Assembly (NCBI GenBank): GCA_951804985.1
Contig: OX638133.1
Span: forward strand, 70,872,367-70,936,366
Reading direction: 5' to 3'
DNA: 64,000 nt
From: Dryomyza anilis
Lineage: Eukaryota > Arthropoda > Insecta > Diptera > Dryomyzidae
The position numbers and the translations under genes were made by a program. Under the pieces are notes generated by a model that was given only the letters and a program-made list of their open reading frames with translations, ran no database searches and had not been told where the DNA came from. Numbering within the stretch: position 1 is the stretch's first letter; the number at the start of each line of letters is the position of its first letter. Shown here piece after piece: positions 42,101-46,533 of this stretch.

Positions 42101-44032
42101 TTTTCGTTCTACAACGACGATATTATGAAAACTCTTTGGATAAATTTATTTTAAATCGTTATGTAGTTTTTCGTAATCCAAAACAAAATAAGTAATACCG
42201 TAAATAAGAATATACATATACTGGTACAACTTAATCATTTTAGGTTACAATTATCATTTGTGCGTTTTCAATTATTATTTATGCGATGAGTTTAAAAAAT
42301 TAACTTCTTTTTCATTTTCGTAAACTTTTGACAATGGTTATCAGTTCAGAGCACAATGAAAATCGCAAATGTGATGAAAAAAACTTTTAAATTCATGATA
42401 ACGAAGATTCAGATTCGACCCCCTGGTAACCAAATAGTAATGTTTATACATAAATCTTTTTCAAAAATAATATCAAGGTCTATTGAAAAAAAAAATGAAT
42501 ATGCTAACGGCTGAAAATTTAGAATTAGTAGTTTTCATTTTATCTGCAAATTATTTTCATTGGCTATACCGGGATATCATTTCGGGATTGTCGGTACTGA
42601 TTTTCTCCGGGATCCCGGGATTGGAATCTGTATTATGGATTGTATTAGTGATAGGAAAATGCAAGAACAAGAAAAAAATATGGTAGTCTTGTTCTCTCAT
42701 TGTCGTTCTTGTTCTTGCATTGATAGGACGATCTTGTTCTTGATGGCGAAAAAGCTGGAAGAACACGAGTCTTTCAATTTTTGATCTTCACTAGATGAAA
42801 TGTACAAATATTAAAACAGTCGATAAATTATTATTTTAGTTTGTGGAATTCAAATAATAGATATTTTCGTATTTTTATATTTTTACAAATTTAAGTTAAT
42901 TTTTTACATACATATTTGAGCAATTACTACTTATTGGAAGCCCTGTAATATATTTTTAAACATCATTGTGCATATTTTCTATATATCTGACAAAATGGTT
43001 TCCATTAATCCAGTATTTTTATATATTAAAGAAAAATAACACTTTTTCGTATTTACGTTTCATAAAGATATTTTTTAAACAGAGCTGAAAAAAAATCCTG
43101 ATTATAAAAAATTCAATCCACCGGATTTTTTTATGTTTTTATTGGATTTTTTTGGAATTGTTAGACAATTTCAATAGGATTTTTCGGTTTTTGAAGTTAT
43201 TCCTTCCCACCATTTCGATGCCGAGAACTGCTGTATAACCTTTGGTTAAAAGATACTTTGTGGAAAAAATTCACCGCTACGAATCTCGAAGCCGTTTTCT
43301 TCCATATACTGAATTAGTCATATGACCGAAAAAGTGTCTGATCAAATCTATTTTGAATGTATTCTTTACAACAGGACAAATCTTCAGAACCTAATAGATT
43401 CAATCAAAATCTTCCACTTTCAAAATTTCGGTGACTACATCTAGCTATTTGAATCATTAAATTGTTTAGATCTACATAATTGTCTAATAAGTATGTTGGC
43501 TAATATAATATAGGAATCATATCATTATCAACTTCTCAGCAGTGGTCCGAATAATTTTTTCGATTCGGTGGTTTATATACAATCGCACTCTTAAAACCAA
43601 AAATATATTTCGTAAGTTAATTCTACAAATATCAATAAAATGCAAAAAAAAAAACAGAAAAGTCAAAAAATGTATTTTTTGAAGTGGATAAAATCAACAA
43701 AAAAAAACGAATGGATTTTTTTGGACTGGAGTGGATAATCCAGCCCTGATTTTAACTTATAAACTTCATCTAATACCTTTTAATATATCACACAATAAAA
43801 ACTATTTTAAAAAAGATGTATTTGGCGAAATATTGAAATCTGTTTTGATAGAATTGCATTATTACGGTTTTATTTAATACCAAATTATACAATTTTTCTG
43901 ATCGATATTTTTTAAAATTTTGTCCTTTACGTTTTTAGACGGTTTTAGAGAGAGCAACCAAAATTGTGATTATTTTACAAATTACAATTGTTTCAAAATA
44001 TTAAATGCTCACCTTTCATGTCCTTCTGTCAT
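1521..44032 (-). CDS. Spred: Spred, Sprouty-related EVH1 domain protein (8 coding exons)
   Basis: Membrane-associated inhibitor of Ras-Raf-MAPK signalling by family knowledge. I joined eight exons by GT-AG sites and phase: 44032-44013, 14880-14703, 14637-14469, 8506-8427, 8062-7990, 7051-6756, 6671-6193 and 1647-1521. They total 1422 nt and 473 aa, close to vertebrate SPREDs (about 410-445 aa). Residues 8-122 form an EVH1 domain ([17 protein letters not shown], then MPTFHHW). Residues about 290-305 ([16 protein letters not shown]) sit where the KIT-binding-like segment lies. Residues about 363-470 are the cysteine-rich Sprouty domain ([27 protein letters not shown]) ending HKPQV. A nested gene, Ctr1, lies in intron 1. 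The stop is TGA-C and is followed by an open in-frame extension, described separately. The gene identity is very likely; the start exon is inferred from phase and from the fit of its few residues. Confidence 0.93.
1648..2792. other. Spred intron 7, first part
   Basis: AT-rich intronic sequence with no recognisable gene or repeat. It is bounded by the Spred exon 8 acceptor at 1648 and the LINE remnant at about 2793. Confidence 0.5.
2793..3876 (+). pseudogene. Decayed non-LTR retrotransposon, reverse transcriptase region
   Basis: Translated by eye, this is a broken reverse transcriptase. The order is [20 protein letters not shown], then [11 protein letters not shown] (the usual catalytic Asp of the D-x-K-x-x-F-D motif is replaced by Gly), then [18 protein letters not shown], then [11 protein letters not shown] (the YADD box is intact but in another frame). 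The C-terminal segment has [29 protein letters not shown] and [15 protein letters not shown]. Stops and frameshifts separate the parts, for example a stop near 3052. It lies antisense to Spred within intron 7. The exact clade is not resolved. Confidence 0.88.
3877..3968. repeat. 22-bp tandem repeat (about 4 units)
   Basis: Units of ACACAAACTAAGTTCAAACT plus AA repeat almost without change directly after the end of the LINE remnant. It may be the 3' tail repeat of that element. Confidence 0.85.
4957..5116. mobile_element. Short TIR element of the GGTTCCG-rich family
   Basis: Begins CAGGGAACG and ends GTCCCTG, giving short inverted ends of the CAGGG type seen in hAT transposons. The inside is dominated by GGAACCGGAACC-like words. 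I saw no clear 8-bp target duplication, so this is an old copy. Confidence 0.45.
5782..5963. mobile_element. Second GGTTCCG-rich TIR element
   Basis: Runs from CAGGGACTTAAAACCC to GATCCCTG, in the opposite sense to the copy at 4957. Inner words ATCGGTTCCGG and GGATTCCGGTTCC match it. Related fragments lie near 4560-4680, 5965-6110, 9640-9800, 17400-17600, 24430-24560 and 27480-27640. Confidence 0.45.
6193..6671 (-). CDS. Spred: Spred exon 7 (basic segment and Sprouty domain start)
   Basis: Residues 273-431. It starts [16 protein letters not shown], followed by [17 protein letters not shown] and Ala-rich spacers. It then carries most of the Cys-rich Sprouty domain, including [41 protein letters not shown] and HPCEC. 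The donor CG|GTGAGT is completed by T of exon 8 to give Arg432. Confidence 0.96.
6756..7051 (-). CDS. Spred: Spred exon 6 (Ser/Thr-rich middle)
   Basis: Residues 175-272. It begins [20 protein letters not shown] and contains HYISSENS, a low-complexity Ala/Thr/Ser stretch and the closing [10 protein letters not shown]. Donor GTAAGT in phase 0. Confidence 0.92.
7387..7683. mobile_element. Fold-back element, copy 1
   Basis: Long inverted arms: AACAGGGACGCTACAAAAGT on the left and its complement on the right. The centre encodes [20 protein letters not shown]. The left arm lacks about 46 bp present in the copy at 53417. The missing piece lies between two ATTTC words, as if lost by recombination. 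The element sits in Spred intron 5. Confidence 0.85.
7990..8062 (-). CDS. Spred: Spred exon 5 (linker)
   Basis: 73-bp exon between TTGCACAG and GTAAGT. It encodes [20 protein letters not shown] and then ERSQ. Its last base C joins GC of exon 6 to make Arg174. Confidence 0.88.
8427..8506 (-). CDS. Spred: Spred exon 4 (linker)
   Basis: 80-bp exon between CTGCAG and GTGAGT. It encodes [20 protein letters not shown] and then EDDVFM. The acidic linker after EVH1 joins in phase on both sides. Confidence 0.88.
8507..12874. other. Spred intron 3, left part
   Basis: AT-rich with decayed repeats. A stretch at 9640-9800 has GGTTCCGG-like words. Sequence at 11260-11430 with CACGCCCACC words recalls the interior of the repeat at 26532, reversed. 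No coding region was recognised. Confidence 0.35.
12875..13170 (+). mobile_element. tRNA-derived SINE, diverged copy
   Basis: The head GGTGCGTTGGACTACGAGTC and a B-box-like GGGTTCAATTC are followed by a body with CTACCTCTCGGCAGT, CCTACGAGAGT and CGTTCGGATTCGGCA. The tail is CCAAACTATTATTATT. The head carries an extra piece (a duplicated ACGAGTC region), so this is an older or rearranged copy. Confidence 0.75.
13171..14468. other. Spred intron 3, right part
   Basis: Very AT-rich. Nothing recognised apart from loose simple-sequence tracts. Confidence 0.4.
14469..14637 (-). CDS. Spred: Spred exon 3 (EVH1, C half)
   Basis: Encodes residues 67-122: [34 protein letters not shown] and the [17 protein letters not shown] helix that closes EVH1 domains. 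It ends with one base before a GTAATT donor. That base plus GT of exon 4 makes Gly123. Confidence 0.95.
14703..14880 (-). CDS. Spred: Spred exon 2 (EVH1, N half)
   Basis: Acceptor TTTGTAG and donor GTAAGT. It encodes residues 8-66, starting [16 protein letters not shown] and including GWLPLAGGG and the [14 protein letters not shown] strand. It ends in phase 0 and is separated from exon 3 by a 65-bp intron. Confidence 0.95.
15545..16016. mobile_element. TIR element of the CCCGAGTGGAAATT family
   Basis: Left end CCCGAGTGGAAATTTAGTTC; right end complementary to GTGGAAATTGGTTAAGG. The two ends match the opposite ends of the element at 36228-37005, so the two copies are inverted relative to each other. 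The right end is cut where hAT-like sequence begins. Confidence 0.55.
16017..16260. mobile_element. Interior fragment of hAT-like element
   Basis: Matches the interior of the element at 43080-43748: CCATATACTGAATTAGTCAT, TCTTTATAACAGGACAACTC and TTCAGAACCTAAT. Ends are missing. Confidence 0.65.
16261..17634. other. Intronic sequence without recognised gene
   Basis: AT-rich. The end (17400-17600) holds a fragment of the GGTTCCG-rich repeat, including CCCTGACAGGGATTAAACC, where two elements of that family may abut. Confidence 0.35.
17635..17815. repeat. About 41-bp tandem repeat (4 units)
   Basis: Alternating blocks CAATTTCAAATGGAAAA and TTTCATTTGGAATTTTCTC recur with a period of about 41 bp. 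The blocks are near-complements of each other (ATTTCAAATGG and CCATTTGAAAT types), so the array can also fold on itself. Confidence 0.75.
18235..18490 (+). repeat. Dispersed repeat, copy 1 (second copy 62145-62350)
   Basis: Shares TAATATCTGGACACA, CAATTATCCGTA, GTTTGCATCTGCA and ATCAGGAGACCGAAAT-like blocks with 62145-62350 in the same orientation. Family unknown; no coding content. Confidence 0.65.
18704..19012 (+). mobile_element. tRNA-derived SINE
   Basis: The head has an A box (TAGCTCAGTGG) and a B box (GGTTCAAGCC). The body is shared with the copies at 25000 and 56215 (CTACCTCTCGGCAGTAAATG, CGTTCGGATTCGGCAATAAA, CGCACAGCTCAAAATGG). The tail is CAAACTATTATTATT. The tRNA-like fold lacks a proper acceptor stem and decays into the body, so it is not a tRNA gene. 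Confidence 0.9.
19636..19946. repeat. 15-bp minisatellite A (about 20 units)
   Basis: Units ACTCACCACACTAAA and ATTCACCACACTAAA alternate irregularly, with occasional 12-bp units. The long minus-strand frame here ([10 protein letters not shown] repeats) follows from the 15-bp period and is not a gene. Confidence 0.93.
19947..20175. repeat. 15-bp minisatellite B (about 14 units)
   Basis: Units of the form AATTCTACGGGAAAA, diverging to the right (GGGAAGAATTCTACT). It directly abuts minisatellite A and has the same period. Confidence 0.93.
20176..21260. other. Intronic sequence upstream of Ctr1
   Basis: A stretch ending GCACGGGTCCAGCTAGT near 20332 resembles the 3' end of Helitron-type elements (hairpin remnant then CTAG|T). 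Otherwise AT-rich with no recognised feature. Confidence 0.3.
21262..21299 (+). promoter_or_regulatory. Possible Ctr1 core promoter
   Basis: TATTAAAAG at 21262-21270 and an initiator-like TCAGTT at 21294-21299 are about 34 bp apart, near the usual TATA-to-Inr spacing. They lie about 120 bp before the Ctr1 ATG. I saw no convincing metal-response element. Confidence 0.35.
21417..21599 (+). CDS. Ctr1: Ctr1 exon 1 (Gly-Met-rich tail)
   Basis: 61 codons from [13 protein letters not shown] to CKMIMV. It consists largely of internal repeats of GGCATGGGTGGTGGT-like units, so length may vary between individuals. It has only one His, at position 3, whereas the family's tails usually mix Met and His. 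Confidence 0.93.
21417..22474 (+). CDS. Ctr1: Ctr1-type high-affinity copper transporter (2 exons)
   Basis: Trimeric plasma-membrane copper importer by family. Exons 21417-21599 and 22010-22474 join in phase 0 (donor GTAAGA, acceptor ATTTCAG), giving 215 aa. Residues 1-55 are a Gly/Met-rich extracellular tail of MGGG repeats. [20 protein letters not shown] at the exon junction is the conserved pre-TM1 region. There are three membrane segments: about 80-102, 163-184 and 186-205. TM2 contains the copper-gating MLVFM motif (Met176 and Met180), TM3 the GxxxG packing motif (Gly193 and Gly197), and the protein ends CCH, matching the HCH-type metal-binding end. It is nested antisense in Spred intron 1. 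Which of the fly paralogues (Ctr1A, B or C) it is cannot be told. Confidence 0.95.
21663..21697. repeat. (TTTA)n microsatellite
   Basis: About nine uninterrupted ATTT units in the Ctr1 intron. Confidence 0.95.
22010..22474 (+). CDS. Ctr1: Ctr1 exon 2 (membrane domain)
   Basis: Encodes [14 protein letters not shown] through the three membrane segments to DECCH and TGA. A cytosolic loop rich in Arg, Lys and Glu ([14 protein letters not shown]) separates TM1 and TM2. A weak poly(A) signal, ATTAAA, lies at 22599-22604. Confidence 0.96.
   Translation, partial: FHGGHCERILWKSWVASTISDFVLSCLALFAIAVCYEALKFLREYLLRRTKRQEAERRALKMQTSTMIDAAGSSSEIPLTTDSKFKTYWNQIANGPHLLQTLLIIVQVTISYLLMLVFMNFNYWLCLAVILGLGVGYFLFGWIKQNAYEDECCH
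22605..23285. other. Downstream of Ctr1
   Basis: 22770-22900 matches, in reverse, the end of the hAT-like element (AATCCACTTAAAATATCC type). The rest is not recognised. Confidence 0.35.
23286..23943 (+). mobile_element. Dispersed repeat family T, near-complete copy
   Basis: Starts AGTTGGGAAGGTTAGATCAC, then TATAGTCGGTCTAAGTAGAC and TACCGTACACATATG. It ends CATAGTATAGGGTATAAAAA. Both ends contain a hairpin (GTCGGTC...GAC and TATAC...GTATA types). Copies of the same design occur at 26532-27325, 33838-33985, 37212-38702 and 58840-62000. No coding frame survives. Confidence 0.7.
24172..24290 (-). mobile_element. End fragment of hAT-like element
   Basis: CAGGGCTGGCATATTTTTCC followed by TCCATCCGATTTTTTTC. 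It matches, in reverse, the CCAGCCCTG end of the element at 43080-43748. Confidence 0.5.
24291..24998. other. Intronic sequence
   Basis: 24430-24560 is rich in GGTTTCGGTTACGG words of the GGTTCCG family. No gene was recognised. Confidence 0.35.
24999..25310 (+). mobile_element. tRNA-derived SINE
   Basis: Begins AGCCGCGGTAGCTCAGTGGT with a B box (AGTTCAAGCC). It has the full body and an ATTATATTATTATTATA tail. It closely matches the copies at 18704 and 56215. Confidence 0.92.
25553..25923 (+). mobile_element. hAT-like non-autonomous element, internally deleted
   Basis: From CCCTGGGCTGGAAAAAATCC to CAATTGGACTTTTTAAAAGC and then CCTG. It retains AGTGGATAAAATCC and CATCTAGATATTT of the family but lacks the interior present at 43080-43748. 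Confidence 0.65.
26150..26535 (-). repeat. Dispersed repeat, inverted mate of 30490-30880
   Basis: Shares, in reverse, GGGCCATTCCACACCAAATC, CAGCGGTTGGAA and the TAGAACAAGCTTTTAGA region with 30490-30880. It directly precedes a family T element. The frame [20 protein letters not shown] appears in both copies, but no protein family is recognised. Confidence 0.75.
26536..27325 (+). mobile_element. Dispersed repeat family T copy with (CAGA)n
   Basis: Starts GAAAAAACGAGTTGGGAAAG. It contains TATAGTCGGTCGGGCCCGAC (a hairpin), CCCTACACCTATGG, several GGGCGGACCACGCC-type words and a (CAGA)n tract at 27155-27184. It ends CCTGTACCTCATAGGTGTAG and then GGTATAAAA, a hairpin followed by A-rich sequence. 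Confidence 0.75.
27326..29692. other. Intronic sequence without recognised gene
   Basis: 27480-27640 belongs to the GGTTCCG family. 28020-28500 is enriched in GAATGAA/TTCATTC words, which recur near 34860 and 39110-39270. No open frame of interest. Confidence 0.35.
29693..30176. mobile_element. TIR element containing a second TIR element
   Basis: Outer ends GCGAATTCGACTAAATTG and its inverse CAATTTAGTCGAATTGAC. The inner element (29819-30072) has about 40-bp inverted ends (ATCGCTTATTTACTACAAAA and the complement of CTCTTGTAGTAAATGAGCGA). A further outer-end fragment is at 20357-20395. Confidence 0.6.
30490..30880 (+). repeat. Dispersed repeat, inverted mate of 26150-26535
   Basis: Starts TATGGGCCATTCCACACCAA, then GATTTCAATGAAATTTGGGC, GAACAAGCTTTTAGATACAT and CATGTGGCCCGTCG. 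Same content as 26150-26535 on the other strand. Confidence 0.75.
30881..32930. other. Intronic sequence, AT-rich
   Basis: Nothing coding. 31836-31850 (TTGTAACTCCAGCTTTA) matches the end of the TIR element at 35031. 32300-32720 is a run of AGATTTTTTA/CAGATTTTTT words, probably decayed simple sequence. Confidence 0.35.
32935..33835 (+). mobile_element. hAT-like element split by a fold-back element
   Basis: The left part (TCCACCGGATGTCTTGG, TTATCGGTTTTTAAAGTTAT, GAATTAGTCATATGA) and the right part (CATTATCAACTTC, AGTGGTCCAAATAATTG, end CCAGCCCTG at 33835) are collinear with 43080-43748. They are interrupted by the fold-back element at 33329-33567. Confidence 0.7.
33329..33567. mobile_element. 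Fold-back element, copy 2
   Basis: Reverse orientation relative to copies 1 and 3: one full arm (TTAACAGGGACGCTACAAAA), the centre encoding [20 protein letters not shown] on the minus strand, then a second arm with a large internal deletion. It is inserted within the hAT-like element. Confidence 0.82.
33838..33985 (+). mobile_element. 3' piece of dispersed repeat family T
   Basis: TATAAGTTACTTGTATCG, AAACAAAATTTCATCGCA and the closing CCCTGTACCTCATACATGTA followed by GGGTATAATAAA match the 3' part of 26536-27325. Confidence 0.6.
34248..34294. repeat. 15-bp direct repeat, 3 units
   Basis: ACAACAATTCTGCAA three times in tandem. Confidence 0.9.
34295..35030. other. Compositionally distinct block in Spred intron 1
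   Basis: Less AT-rich and A/C-biased on the plus strand (CCAACCAATCAACCACCC, GACCGCAGCACCGACTACAG). It has a TATAAAAATGC at 34807 and a GCATGCGGCATGCAGCATGC palindromic cluster near 34962-34980. It looks unlike the surrounding repeats; it could be regulatory or an untranslated exon. No protein is recognisable. Confidence 0.3.
35031..35490. mobile_element. TIR element, CTGGAGTTATAAT ends
   Basis: 460 bp with inverted ends CTGGAGTTATAAT and ATTATAACTCCAG. The inside repeats ACGTTACGT-type words and AAAAATTACCCAAAAACG. A related piece is at 30425-30480 (GACATTTGAGCATGCTACGT). Confidence 0.65.
35552..36224. mobile_element. TIR element, ATCCCAGCAGGAA ends
   Basis: 673 bp with perfect 13-bp inverted ends ATCCCAGCAGGAA/TTCCTGCTGGGAT. 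Many CATCAATGA words and an internal palindrome (AATGCTGCCCCTAGACG against ACCTTTAGGGGCATG) fill it. No coding capacity. Confidence 0.7.
36228..37005. mobile_element. TIR element of the CCCGAGTGGAAATT family, long copy
   Basis: Ends CCCGAGTGAAAATTGG and (inverse) CCCGAGTGGAAATTTAG. It is inverted relative to 15545-16016 and longer inside. Its left end touches the right end of the preceding element. Confidence 0.65.
37212..38702 (-). mobile_element. Dispersed repeat family T, long reverse copy
   Basis: The 3' end is at 37212-37375 (CCCTACACCTATGAGGTACA, AACGCCGCCGAAGGCGTGTC, CATGTCCGTCTGTCTGTCTG). The 5' end is at 38485-38702 (GGTGTAGGGTATTCCATAGT, CCGACCGACTATAAAAT, TCATGTGACCTAACTTTTCC). 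The 1.1 kb between is not shared with other copies. Confidence 0.65.
38703..40197. other. Intronic sequence without recognised gene
   Basis: AT-rich. 39000-39290 is enriched in GAATGAA/TTCATTC words. Nothing else recognised. Confidence 0.35.
40198..41230. repeat. T/G-rich low-complexity block with element-like ends
   Basis: 40260-41050 is almost free of A-rich or C-rich runs on the plus strand: TTTTG, TTTTTGT and TTTTATTTT words fill about 800 bp. The left border ACTAGTATTTCGTACCCGGG is, on the minus strand, a CTAGT-ended sequence as in Helitrons. The right border carries ATACAGACTGACAGACAGAC followed by TTTTATATATATAAA. The Phe/Leu-rich frames here are low-complexity artefacts. Confidence 0.6.
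41261..41568. mobile_element. Small CCCGAGTGGAAATT-family element, decayed
   Basis: Left AGTAGAAATTTAGTTCAGAA and right ACTAAATTCCGAATCGGG are degenerate copies of the family ends. The inside has the TGATCAGATAATGATTTCAT-type words of the 36228 copy. Confidence 0.5.
41864..42124. mobile_element. MITE M, copy 1 (261 bp)
   Basis: Inverted ends CATATCATCGTTGTAGAA and its complement TTCTACAACGACGATAT. The inside is nearly identical in order to 62451-62715. No coding frame. Confidence 0.85.
42125..43079. other. Intronic sequence
   Basis: AT-rich. 42580-42760 has repeated TCTTGTTCTTGCATT/CAAGAACAAGA words that can fold on themselves. No gene. Confidence 0.35.
43080..43748. mobile_element. hAT-like non-autonomous element, best copy
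   Basis: 669 bp from CAGAGCTGAAAAAAAATCC to GATAATCCAGCCCTG. The flanking 8-mers TTTTTAAA and ATTTTAAC match at 6 of 8 positions, consistent with the 8-bp target duplication of hAT elements. It has no transposase frame. Copies or fragments lie at 16017, 22770, 24172, 25553 and 32935. Confidence 0.75.
44013..44032 (-). CDS. Spred: Spred coding exon 1 (20 bp, start codon)
   Basis: Reads ATG ACA GAA GGA CAT GAA AG and then a GTGAGC donor. It ends in phase 2, which the next exon completes (AG+C) to give MTEGHES, running straight into [16 protein letters not shown] of the EVH1 domain. The short MTEG-type start before the EVH1 domain is what I would expect for an insect Spred. No better start precedes exon 2. 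The distance to exon 2 (29 kb) is the main uncertainty. Confidence 0.75.
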
Positions 44033-44090
44033 GATTTGTAATCAGAAAGATTCTAGTGTTATAGCGTAGTACGGCGGTCAATTTCACCAT
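44016..44090 (-). promoter_or_regulatory. Possible uORF overlapping the Spred start codon
   Basis: ATG at 44090-44088 opens 24 codons ([20 protein letters not shown] and DRRT). They end at a TGA inside the Spred first coding exon, in a different frame from Spred. It matters only if the 5' UTR is unspliced here. Confidence 0.35.
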
Positions 44091-46462
44091 GATTAAAGCA
44101 TAAAGACATTCAGAGTTTCCCAAAGCGAGACACACACAATTGGCACACAAAATGTTGTTCTTCTTGTTCGTTGATGCTGCAGCCGCTGGGGGGCGTTGCG
44201 TTTGCTCCTAGTGACGCTGCCGCCGACGCCGCCACAGCAACTGCTGCTGCCCTTTTCACTGGAGTCCAACAACAATAATTTTGCGTAGAATTATTAATTA
44301 TATTTTATTTATTTTTATTTTATTTCTTTTTTTTTTTTTGCTGCTGGTTTTTATTAAATTAATTGTTGTTGATTATTTATTTATTTTATATTTTGCTTAT
44401 TTGCAAAAATATATATACATTGTTTATAACATTTTTCTGCGAAGTAAGAATAAGAAGTGGATAAAGTACTGACGAAAAGTGTGGGCGATGCAAAAAATAT
44501 TAAAAAAAAATTGCAAGTAGAAAAAGCCACTTATGAAAAAACATTTTATAAATTATGTTATAGTTGCCAAGTATTTGCTAATAAATTTTTAATTTTAAAT
44601 GTTGAATTTAAAATAAATTTGTGAACATTTTGTGCTCAAATTGAGGCACCTACAGTTTAAAGTCGACTCCTAATAGTTGGATCGAGCCTTAAGTAGCACC
44701 TATGGTTGAAGTATATACAGGTTAAGTCATCTTTCAAATATCAGGGACATTTACTTTTTTTTGAAAACTGTTTGAAAGACTCAACATTTGTTTACGAAAA
44801 ATTTGAAACAAATTACAAATTCATAAAAAATTGAAACTCGAAATTTTAAAAGAAATAAATTTCAACATTTTCGTAATTGTCAAGCTGTCTATGGGCTCCA
44901 GAAGAACACCGCAGTTTATAACAAAGTGATAAAGTGAATTTGTGATGTGCAATTTTAATAAATTAGCCAAATTAAAGTGCAAAAAATATAACCTTGAAAT
45001 AAAGTTTAAATTGACAATTAATTGTTGTATTTTTTAAATTTTCTTATTGACATTCTCAGCATAGTGTATGCCAACTAACTGTCTAGTTGAATTAACCTGT
45101 ATATACTTCAACCATATAGAGTAGCACCGTATATAATTTAAAGTTAATTGACAGACCATTTTTATTTTTACTAATTTTATTGTAAGAAAAATTTGAAATA
45201 AGTATATTAAATTAATATTTTATTTAAATTTTATTATTTTATAAATATATATGTTTTGGCAACTAAAACTCGTGTTATTTCTGTTTTTGAGATTTTTGTG
45301 GGTATTTTGTAGGAATAAATTTAATCCATTTTAATTATTTTTTTAATTATGGAGTTGGCAACTATGACGACAACAACAAAGAAGTCGAAGCAGCAGCCAG
45401 TTGCTGCGCAGAAGAGAAGAGAGGAAAAGAGGATGCAAAATTCATTCAAGCAGCACTCATGGAATGTGTGTGCAGCAAGTGTGGTGAAGTGGCAAAGGAC
45501 AGGGAAGGAGTCTTCGACAGAGACCAAAAGATGCCGAAAGTGCGAACGAACGAATCAAACAACAACGAACGACGATACAAAATCATGATACCAAACAGCG
45601 AAGCAGGAAAAACGAGAAAACGAACGAGAAATAACTAAATTGAAATTAACGAAAACGAGATTTTTGGGCGATTTCTGTTGTTTCTGTCTTTGGCTGCTGT
45701 TCTGCTGCGGCGGCTGCTTCTTCTTCTACTACGTTTTTGTTGCCTCTCCCACTTTTCGCTGTTTGTCTGTGGCTTTTCTACTTTTTGCATGGCATGTATT
45801 ATATATTTTATGTACATAATAATCTTTTAGATTTTTTTTTTTTTTGGTATTTTTTAAATTTTTTATCTTTGTTTCTTGTTTTATCAAACAAATTGCACTG
45901 CTTACTTTTTTCTTTTCATTTGTATGACATTAAAACAACAAAAACATATAATGCATTTAATGAAATTACTTTTATTAATGCATTTTTGTGTTAATTATTA
46001 ATTTTTATATTTTTTTAATATTATTTTTGCACAATTTTCACATTTTTCCAATCCAAAAAATGACGGCCACGCAACGACGACGCAGATCGCGACACAGACC
46101 AAAACCGACTTCTGCAGTGTCGGAATTTTTCTCTATTGGATAACGACCGACCGAAGAACACAGCAGCCTATGGACAACAAGCAGCAGATAACTTTTCACT
46201 TTTCAACATTTTTTTCTTCATTTTTCATATTCACATTTGTGCGTTTTTTACGTTTTCTTCTTAAATTTTACAAATGTTATTAATTCCTGTTGTTTAATCC
46301 ACTTCTTTTTACAATTATTTTGCATAATTGTTCACTAGCACACAGCACAATATCCGCTTTTTAATTTTTATGGTGTCCGCCTGTCCATGTCCTGCTGCTG
46401 TCTACTGTGTATATCCAAGAGAAAAAGAAGAAGAAAAACAGCGCAGCACTGAACTAAAGAAG
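44033..46462 (-). other. Probable Spred 5' UTR / 5' region
   Basis: Lies between the Spred start exon and the DRE cluster. GC-richer islands at 44130-44260, 45350-45760 and 46060-46160 contain GCAGCAGC/CAACAACAA words typical of fly 5' UTRs. Open frames such as 45349-45588 (plus) are low-complexity and not supported. Confidence 0.4.
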
Positions 46463-46533
46463 TATCGATATATCGATAACGGGTGGACTTTTGACGTTTC
46501 GTAATCGATAACGGGTGTACTTCTGAAGTTTCG
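46463..46533 (-). promoter_or_regulatory. DRE cluster, probable Spred promoter
   Basis: TATCGATATATCGATA at 46463-46478 holds two perfect TATCGATA elements (the DREF site of fly housekeeping promoters). A third, AATCGATA, is at 46503-46510. A 31-32-bp unit (ATCGATAACGGGTG, then ACTT, then GTTTCG) is duplicated in tandem at 46471-46501 and 46502-46533. It is closest to the Spred 5' region; the eIF3b ATG is 2.1 kb away. Confidence 0.6.

Larger units (their letters stand above)
14881..44012 (-). other. Spred intron 1 (about 29 kb)
   Basis: Bounded by donor GTGAGC at 44012 and acceptor TTTGTAG at 14881. It contains the Ctr1 gene on the other strand and most of the repeats listed below. It is inferred from phase and from the fit of coding exon 1. 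Confidence 0.7.

Noticed and set aside
45349..45588. Plus-strand frame MELATMTTTTKKSKQQPVAA
   Set aside because: Low-complexity composition in the presumed Spred 5' region, antisense to it. No family resemblance, but not excluded outright.
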